Source: Chthoniobacter flavus
Lineage (GTDB): Bacteria; Verrucomicrobiota; Verrucomicrobiia; Chthoniobacterales; Terrimicrobiaceae
Reading direction: 5' to 3'
Length of the DNA: 11,815 bases
Assembly: GCA_945903555.1 (NCBI GenBank)
Contig: CAMDOJ010000041.1
Span: 1 to 11,815 of the forward strand
Below are positions 7,721-11,815 of this stretch, one piece after another. The translations under genes were made by a program, and so were the position numbers. Below the pieces are notes generated by a model that saw only the letters and a program-made list of their open reading frames with translations, was not told the DNA's origin and did not search any database. Positions within the stretch are counted from its first letter, which is position 1. Every line of letters starts with the position of its first letter.

Positions 7721-8386
7721 ATGTCTGATAAAAACGATTTTCCGCCCGAAGAAATTTGGGACGAATACGTCTGGGAGCGCTTCCTCCAGCAGCAGGATCG
7801 CAATACAGAAAAGTATTTTCAATTGCTTGAGAAATACCACGATGACCCAGATCGCGACGACATCATCGCCGAAGAAATGGGCTGGGATGTTTTTGCATCG
7901 GCCCAAGAGGACCAAGAAGAAGTGGAAGATTTTTTGGCCGAGGCCACAGAGCTTCTCGTCGGCGAAACGGAGGAGGAGGAAGAGGATTACGAAGACGAGT
8001 TTGAGGAGTTCACCCAATCTCCTGTTTACGAAGATACGCTCCGTCTCCACCGCTGGGTGAACAACCTTTTCAACAAACGCGCGGATCTTCGGGAGAACCC
8101 CGAGGCCGTCCGCTTCGCCACGCGATCCGCCGTATGTGGCGCTAAGCTCGCAGCCGCTCTTTGTGGTACCGAAAATTCCGAAATCGGCATGACGATCGCC
8201 TACCTCAAGCGCTCCCTCAAATCCGCGAACGAATCCCTCGAGTCCGCCCAAAAGTTGGCTGATTCAGGCCAACTCGACCGCAGACGAGCTAACCATGCGC
8301 GCCGCCTCGTTTTCAGCATCCGTAATCGCATCGTGGACTATATGCGTGACTACCGACTCAAGTGGCATGAGCGTCACGGGCATTGA
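7721..8386 (+). CDS. Uncharacterised protein with acidic N-terminal and basic C-terminal half
   Basis: I do not recognise this 221-residue protein. It has no signal peptide or membrane segment and is probably cytoplasmic. Residues about 9-98 are very rich in Glu and Asp, including a run of five glutamates (84-88) flanked by more acids, and are likely partly disordered. The N-terminus is aromatic and acidic (EEIWDEYVWERFLQQQD, 10-26). Residues about 104-221 look helical and basic, ending in a stretch rich in Arg, Lys and His (188-221). Two cysteines (139, 148) lie in an alanine-rich helix. The frame is convincing: it starts 11 bp after rlmN, shows the same codon preference as its neighbours and ends 86 bp before ffh. 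The setting between an rRNA-modifying enzyme and SRP hints at a role in translation or ribosome biology, but that is only inference. No Shine-Dalgarno precedes the ATG. Confidence 0.9.
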   Translation: MSDKNDFPPEEIWDEYVWERFLQQQDRNTEKYFQLLEKYHDDPDRDDIIAEEMGWDVFASAQEDQEEVEDFLAEATELLVGETEEEEEDYEDEFEEFTQSPVYEDTLRLHRWVNNLFNKRADLRENPEAVRFATRSAVCGAKLAAALCGTENSEIGMTIAYLKRSLKSANESLESAQKLADSGQLDRRRANHARRLVFSIRNRIVDYMRDYRLKWHERHGH

Positions 8387-8394
8387 GAAGCCCG
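8377..8394 (+). other. Weak hairpin over the stop codon of the uncharacterised gene
   Basis: CGGGC (8377-8381) and GCCCG (8390-8394) can pair around an 8-nt loop that contains the stop codon. Four T residues (8401-8404) follow six bases later, so this could be a poor terminator between the gene and ffh. A second CGGGC copy at 8449-8453 can compete for the same GCCCG. The stem is only five pairs, and I see no stronger terminator in the 86-bp gap. Confidence 0.22.
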
Positions 8395-8472
8395 CTCGTC
8401 TTTTCCACGCGGATCGCCAAACCACAAAAAACCCCTTTCCAAGCAGGACGGGCCACCTAGATTACCCACGAC

Positions 8473-9795
8473 ATGTTTGCCCGACTCTCAGATAAACTTC
8501 AGGACGCCTTCAAAAACCTTCGCGGACAGGGCAAAATCTCGGAAGCCAATGTCACCGACGCGCTCAAAGAAGTCCGCATGGCCCTCCTAGACGCCGATGT
8601 CCATTTTCAGGTGGCGAAAGATTTCATCGCTAAAGTGAAAGAAAAAGCCCTTGGCGAGCAGGTGCTCCGAAGCGTCACCCCGGGCCAACAAATCGTCAAA
8701 ATTTTCCATGAGGAACTCTGCGCCCTTCTCGGCGGAGACACAGCCCCGCTCGATCTCTCGAAAAATTCCCGCATCCTCATTGTGGGCTTGAATGGCGCGG
8801 GAAAAACAACGTCCTCAGCGAAGCTTGCACGGCTTTTGAAATCCCAAGGTCTCGCGCCACTCCTCATCGCAAGTGATCTCCATCGACCCGCCGCCATCGA
8901 CCAACTTGCCGTTCTCGCCGACCAGATCGAGGTTCCCGTTTTTCGCCCTGAGGCGGGGGAGACCGATATCCTCCGCTCGACGAAGCGCGCCCTAGAATGG
9001 TGCGAATCGACCGGCGGCAACGTGCAAATCTTCGACACCGCCGGACGCCAAGAAATTGACGGTCCGCTCATCGAAGAACTCAAGCGCCTCCGCGACTTTC
9101 TCCAACCGCAGGAAGTTCTCCTCGTCTGCGATGCCGCCACCGGCCAACAAGCCGTGAGCGTGGCCGAGCACTTCCACGCCGCTCTCGGTCTCACTGGACT
9201 CATCCTGACGAAACTCGATGGCGATGCCCGTGGCGGCGCCGCCCTCTCCCTGCGCTCGGTCACCGGACGCCCAATCAAATTCGCCGGCGTCGGAGAAAAA
9301 ATCGACCAGTTTGAGACCTTTCATCCCGACCGCCTCGCTGGCCGCATCCTTGGCATGGGCGACGTGGTCAGCCTCGTCGAACGCGCCTCGGAAGCCATCT
9401 CCGAAGACGAGGCTCGCCGCATGGAGGAAAAACTCCGAACCGCCACATTCGACCTCACCGATTTTCTCCAACAATTTAAAATGATCCGCCGGATGGGACC
9501 CCTCGAAAATATTCTTGGCATGATCCCAGGAATGGATAAGATCAAAGATTCTTCGATCGACGAAAAGCAACTGAAACGGGTGGAGGCGATTATTCTCTCC
9601 ATGACTCCGCGCGAACGTGCAAAACCAGATATTCTGAATGCACGCCGGCGCCAGCGGATCTCCCGAGGCAGCGGCGTAAGCGTCACCGAGGTGAACAACT
9701 TAATCTTGCGTTTCAACCAGATGCGCAAGATGATGAAAAATATGGGAGCCATGAAAAAACTCATGGCCAAAGCAGGCGCTGGATTCAAATTCTAA
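8473..9795 (+). CDS. ffh: Signal recognition particle GTPase Ffh
   Basis: The protein part of the bacterial SRP, which binds signal sequences as they leave the ribosome and docks with FtsY at the membrane. The 440 residues show the N domain (about 1-90), the G domain (about 98-295) and the methionine-rich M domain (about 300-440). GTPase motifs are G1 GLNGAGKTT (105-113), G2 DLHRPAA (135-141), G3 DTAGR (188-192), G4 TKLDGDARGG (246-255) and the GVGEKIDQFETF element (272-283). The M domain has the finger-loop region MGPLENILGMIPGM (341-354) and the SRP-RNA binding stretch RQRISRGSGVSVTEVNNL (393-410). Unusually, G1 has Asn at 107 where Ffh normally has Gln, and G3 is followed by Gln193 rather than Leu. 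No SRP RNA gene is seen in the window. The start gives the usual N-terminus (MFARLSDKLQDAFKNLRG) but has no Shine-Dalgarno. Confidence 0.98.
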   Translation: MFARLSDKLQDAFKNLRGQGKISEANVTDALKEVRMALLDADVHFQVAKDFIAKVKEKALGEQVLRSVTPGQQIVKIFHEELCALLGGDTAPLDLSKNSRILIVGLNGAGKTTSSAKLARLLKSQGLAPLLIASDLHRPAAIDQLAVLADQIEVPVFRPEAGETDILRSTKRALEWCESTGGNVQIFDTAGRQEIDGPLIEELKRLRDFLQPQEVLLVCDAATGQQAVSVAEHFHAALGLTGLILTKLDGDARGGAALSLRSVTGRPIKFAGVGEKIDQFETFHPDRLAGRILGMGDVVSLVERASEAISEDEARRMEEKLRTATFDLTDFLQQFKMIRRMGPLENILGMIPGMDKIKDSSIDEKQLKRVEAIILSMTPRERAKPDILNARRRQRISRGSGVSVTEVNNLILRFNQMRKMMKNMGAMKKLMAKAGAGFKF

Positions 9796-9889
9796 GCGGA
9801 AAAGGTTTCAAAAAACCGATTCTGTTAACGAATAGATTCCCTCGCCCGCCTACCTAAAAATTAACTAACCAATTCAATTCAAAAGACAC

Positions 9890-9908
9890 CTTAAGCCCTA
9901 AACTTAAG
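9890..9908 (+). promoter_or_regulatory. Small hairpin just before the rpsP start
   Basis: CTTAAG occurs twice (9890-9895 and 9903-9908), separated by CCCTAAA; because CTTAAG is self-complementary, the copies can form a six-pair stem with a seven-base loop. It ends 11 bases before the rpsP ATG and overlaps the only purine-rich stretch (AAGAAGA, 9906-9912) that could serve as ribosome-binding site. The 124-bp ffh-rpsP gap is AT-rich in its second half, as a promoter or leader region would be. The stem is AT-rich and weak, so a regulatory role is speculative. Confidence 0.28.
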
Positions 9909-9919
9909 AAGATATTACT

Positions 9920-10171
9920 ATGGCAGTAGCAATCCGACTCCGCCGCGAAGGCGCCAAAAATCACCCGTATTACACCATCGTTGTTGCCGACCAGCGCAGC
10001 CCACGTGACGGCAAATTCATCGAAATCATCGGCAAATATGACCCAAAAGTCGAAGGCGAGAATTTCAACATCAAGCTAGACCGCGCCGAATACTGGATCT
10101 CCTGCGGTGCACGCCCAAGCCAAACTGTGGGTAGCATCATCAATAAATCTCGTAAAAAATTGGCAACCTAA
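9920..10171 (+). CDS. rpsP: 30S ribosomal protein S16
   Basis: A structural protein of the small ribosomal subunit that helps assemble the 16S rRNA 5' domain. The 83-residue length is normal, and the sequence is clearly S16: IRLRREGAKNHPYYTIVVAD near the N-terminus, SPRDGKFIEIIGKYDP (27-42), and the helix YWISCGARPSQTVGSIINK (58-76) with a basic tail. It follows ffh by 124 bp, an arrangement seen in many bacteria, and precedes khpA by 13 bp. The ATG has only a weak purine-rich stretch upstream. The form YWISCGARPS is one I associate with Verrucomicrobiota. Confidence 0.98.
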   Translation: MAVAIRLRREGAKNHPYYTIVVADQRSPRDGKFIEIIGKYDPKVEGENFNIKLDRAEYWISCGARPSQTVGSIINKSRKKLAT

Positions 10172-10184
10172 GCAGACAAGGGTC

Positions 10185-10418
10185 ATGGAGGAATTCCTAC
10201 GCTACGTTATCACCTCCATCGCGGAGTTTCCCGATGAAGTCGTGATCCATAAGAACGAAATGCCGGATCGCATTTCCTTCCATGTAGCGCTTCGCAGCTC
10301 CGATGCCCCTAAAGTCATCGGAAAGGGCGGAAGCACAATACGTGCTCTCCGCACTCTGCTCAACGCCTCCGCCAGCAAACGCAACATTCTTGCCACTCTC
10401 GACCTCATCGAACAATGA
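10185..10418 (+). CDS. khpA: KH-domain RNA-binding protein, KhpA (YlqC) type
   Basis: A 77-residue single KH-domain protein. The family binds RNA, in Gram-positive bacteria together with KhpB, and affects translation and cell elongation; its role in this lineage is not known. The hallmark loop is VIGKGGSTIRALRTLL (44-59) with the GxxG element GKGG at 46-49. The N-terminus (MEEFLRYVITSIAEFPDEV) is the usual first helix of the family. I place the start at the ATG at 10185, 13 bp after the rpsP stop, because the frame further upstream overlaps rpsP and matches nothing. AAGGG just before it is one of the few Shine-Dalgarno-like motifs in the window. The position right after rpsP is the standard family location, although rimM, trmD and rplS, which often follow, are missing. 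Confidence 0.9.
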   Translation: MEEFLRYVITSIAEFPDEVVIHKNEMPDRISFHVALRSSDAPKVIGKGGSTIRALRTLLNASASKRNILATLDLIEQ

Positions 10419-10618
10419 AACTTCAGATATCCGCCCTCCTCGCTACCTTGGCCATCATCCCGTTTCAGACCAGCTGCGAACGCCACCCTGCCTCGGAGAC
10501 TATTCCCGGTTACGCCGAAAAAGCAAAGGCCGACGAAGCCCAAGCTAAAGAAAAAGCCACTCAAAAAGAGGCGACCGATTCCAACGCCCCCGGCTATTTT
10601 CCTGATAAGAAAAACTGA
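10415..10618 (+). CDS. Small probable lipoprotein
   Basis: A 67-residue protein whose ATG overlaps the khpA stop codon as ATGA, so translation is probably coupled. It starts with a typical export signal: a lysine, a hydrophobic stretch (about 5-17) and Cys at 21. The bases before that cysteine (FQTSC) fit a lipobox only loosely, because Gln stands at -3 instead of Leu, so lipidation is likely but not certain. The mature part is short, hydrophilic and rich in Ala, Lys and Glu (33-53), probably extended or helical. A PGY triplet occurs twice (31-33, 59-61). I do not recognise a family. A strong terminator follows 17 bp after its stop, so it is the last gene of the ffh-rpsP-khpA group. Confidence 0.68.
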   Translation: MKLQISALLATLAIIPFQTSCERHPASETIPGYAEKAKADEAQAKEKATQKEATDSNAPGYFPDKKN

Positions 10619-10635
10619 GTTGCTGCACGCTGCAG

Positions 10636-10665
10636 GACTCGCCAAGTTGGGTGCGGGTCTTTTTT
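10636..10665 (+). terminator. Intrinsic terminator after the rpsP-khpA-lipoprotein group
   Basis: GACTCGC (10636-10642) pairs with GCGGGTC (10653-10659), seven pairs with one T-G wobble and a ten-base loop, and is directly followed by six T residues (10660-10665). This is a standard rho-independent terminator 17 bp after the lipoprotein stop. A second small stem, CTGCA/TGCAG (10623-10635), lies just before it. It separates the ffh-rpsP-khpA transcript from rho. Confidence 0.75.
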
Positions 10666-10680
10666 GATCTCGTTAAGCCC

Positions 10681-10732
10681 GGCATGAAACCTCAAGATTC
10701 CTTGGACTCATGCCAATCCCTGCTTGGTTGGC
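10681..10732 (+). promoter_or_regulatory. Possible structured leader of rho with alternative hairpins
   Basis: Hairpin A has an outer stem of seven perfect pairs, GGCATGA (10681-10687) with TCATGCC (10708-10714). Inside is a five-pair stem TCAAG (10692-10696) with CTTGG (10701-10705; one U-G wobble) around the loop ATTC. Hairpin B, GCCAA (10712-10716) with TTGGC (10728-10732), uses three of the bases of the outer stem of A, so the two exclude each other. Both lie between the terminator and the rho start. Rho synthesis is known to be self-limited through its leader in E. coli, which makes a control element plausible. Whether this region is transcribed is unknown, because no promoter is evident. 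Confidence 0.33.
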
Positions 10733-10772
10733 CGTTCAATGCTCCCAAGCTTAAATTTTTTTTCGTTTTCCA

Positions 10773-11815
10773 ATGTCGCCCACCACTTCCGACTCCCCCT
10801 CACCTCTCCTCATCAATGATCTGCAAAAGCTCCAGCTTAGCGAGATTCTCCGTATGGCGGTGGAGACCGGCTTGCGACTTCGCCCCGACCTCACCAGACG
10901 CCAGCTGATTCTCGACCAGATCCGCTATCAACTCTCCCAAGGCGGCACAGCCACTGGCACCGCACTTCTGGAAAAAACCCCCGATGCCGGTGTCCTTCGC
11001 TGGACCGCCTACGACCTTCGCCCCGGTGCGGACGACGTCACCGTCTCCAATCAACTCATGCGAAAATACTCGCTACAACCCGGCGTCATGCTGACTTGTA
11101 AAGTTCGTCCTCCCCAAGGTCGCGAGCAGGGACTCATGGCGGAAGAGATTTTATTTATCGAAGGCATTCCCGCTTCAGAGTGGAAACCCCCAACCGAGTT
11201 TGACAAGCTCACCCCCCTCTTTCCCAACCGCCGGATTTTTCTTGAGACCCCCTCTGAACCTGAATTGGCCGCCCGCGCAGTGGATCTCATCACTCCCATC
11301 GGCATGGGGCAACGCGGGCTCATTGCAGCCGCTCCTCGCGCCGGCAAGACCATCATGCTACAGACGCTCGCCCGTAGCATTCGCACCAACCATCCCGATG
11401 CCGCTCTCATCCTGCTCCTCGTGGACGAACGCCCAGAAGAAGTCACCGATATGCGACGGGCACTGGATTGCGAGATCTACGCATCCACATTTGACGAACC
11501 CGTCGCCCGCCACGTCCAAATCTGCGAATCGGTGGCAAATCGAGCCCAGCGCTTGGTGGAGCTTGGTCGCGACGTGATTATCCTCCTCGATTCGATCACC
11601 CGCATGGCTCGGGCCTACAATAATCTTCAGTCGGGAAAAGGCCGCACCATGAGCGGTGGCGTCGATGCCAAGTCCCTAGCCAAGCCCAGAAAATTCTTTG
11701 GTTCTGCTCGCAACACCGAAGAGGGCGGCAGTCTCACCATCCTTGGCACAGCGCTCATCGAAACGCACAGTCGCATGGATGACCTCATTTTTGAGGAGTT
11801 CAAAGGCACTGGAAA
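10773..11815 (+). CDS. rho: Transcription termination factor Rho, 3' end beyond the window
   Basis: The hexameric RNA helicase that ends transcription at Rho-dependent sites. 347 codons are present; by comparison with E. coli Rho (419 residues) about 70-75 residues are missing. The N-terminal helical domain (about 14-56) leads to the cold-shock-like RNA-binding domain (about 62-133) with GADDVTVSN (85-93) and KVRPP (110-114). The ATPase domain has Walker A APRAGKT (187-193), DERPEEVTDM (218-227), Walker B DVIILLD (267-273), SGGVDA (294-299) and the C-terminal EEFKGTG at the edge. The RNP1 element, DGFGFLR in E. coli, is reduced here to DAGVLR (71-76), lacking both RNA-stacking phenylalanines. 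The start is the first ATG after an in-frame TAA (10752-10754). There is no Shine-Dalgarno, but a run of eight T (10756-10763) lies just before it. Confidence 0.97.
   Translation, partial: MSPTTSDSPSPLLINDLQKLQLSEILRMAVETGLRLRPDLTRRQLILDQIRYQLSQGGTATGTALLEKTPDAGVLRWTAYDLRPGADDVTVSNQLMRKYSLQPGVMLTCKVRPPQGREQGLMAEEILFIEGIPASEWKPPTEFDKLTPLFPNRRIFLETPSEPELAARAVDLITPIGMGQRGLIAAAPRAGKTIMLQTLARSIRTNHPDAALILLLVDERPEEVTDMRRALDCEIYASTFDEPVARHVQICESVANRAQRLVELGRDVIILLDSITRMARAYNNLQSGKGRTMSGGVDAKSLAKPRKFFGSARNTEEGGSLTILGTALIETHSRMDDLIFEEFKGTG

Noticed and set aside
7715..8251. Minus-strand frame of 178 codons opposite the uncharacterised gene
   Set aside because: It mirrors the Glu/Asp codons as Phe/Leu/Val. 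The plus-strand frame has the better context (11 bp after rlmN, same direction), so the antisense frame is a shadow.
8607..9278. Long open frame on the minus strand (223 codons) inside ffh
   Set aside because: It lies fully antisense to a clear ffh gene, its translation is Arg/Ser-rich and resembles no protein, and such frames arise from the GC-rich codon pattern of the real gene.
9804..9817. GGTTT/AAACC hairpin just after the ffh stop
   Set aside because: Five weak pairs and no T-run follow; not enough to call a terminator between ffh and rpsP.
10651..10908. Plus-strand frame of 85 codons upstream of and overlapping rho
   Set aside because: It overlaps the rho N-terminus in another frame, starts inside the terminator stem, and its translation has no coding character.
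1..11815. A new defence, mobile or secondary-metabolite system
   Set aside because: All larger genes fit known envelope-glycan, regulatory or core expression families; no repeats, integrases, transposases, CRISPR units or toxin-antitoxin pairs are visible.

Overview
The window looks like an ordinary chromosomal segment from a bacterium, most likely of the Verrucomicrobiota or a close PVC relative. I infer this from the S16 sequence (its 'YWISCGARPS.TVGSII' stretch resembles Verrucomicrobia S16 as I remember it), from a soluble tail of the GT-C glycosyltransferase that matches a type I associate with this phylum, and from the scarcity of Shine-Dalgarno motifs. None of this was tested by a search.

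Left part (1-3365, minus strand): an envelope or exopolysaccharide block. An MsbA-type ABC exporter (3365 to 1644) is followed by a polyprenyl-phosphate sugar-1-phosphate transferase (1526 to 54). At the left edge there may be the first codons of a further gene of the same block. The sugar transferase is visibly more AT-rich than the housekeeping genes to its right, as is common for exchanged surface-polysaccharide genes.

Middle (3366-8386, plus strand): a 130-bp divergent intergenic region with a GC-rich inverted repeat separates the ABC gene from a complete NtrC-type sigma-54 response regulator. The regulator has no kinase gene beside it here. It is followed 10 bp later by a multi-spanning GT-C (family 39-like) glycosyltransferase, then rlmN (23S rRNA/tRNA m2A methyltransferase), then an unrecognised protein with a strongly acidic N-terminal half and a basic C-terminal half.

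Right part (8473-11815, plus strand): a core expression block of ffh (SRP GTPase), rpsP (ribosomal protein S16), a khpA-like KH-domain protein, and a tiny probable lipoprotein whose start overlaps the khpA stop. A clear intrinsic terminator follows, then a possibly structured leader and the first 347 codons of rho, which runs off the window. The usual rimM-trmD-rplS genes are absent after rpsP-khpA.

I found no CRISPR array, transposon, tRNA, rRNA, toxin-antitoxin pair or defence island, and no convincing new multi-gene system. The most interesting points are residue-level: Ffh carries an FtsY-like Asn in its G1 loop, Rho has a degraded RNP1 motif in the primary RNA-binding domain, the rho leader can form alternative hairpins, and a charge-segregated orphan protein lies between rlmN and ffh.
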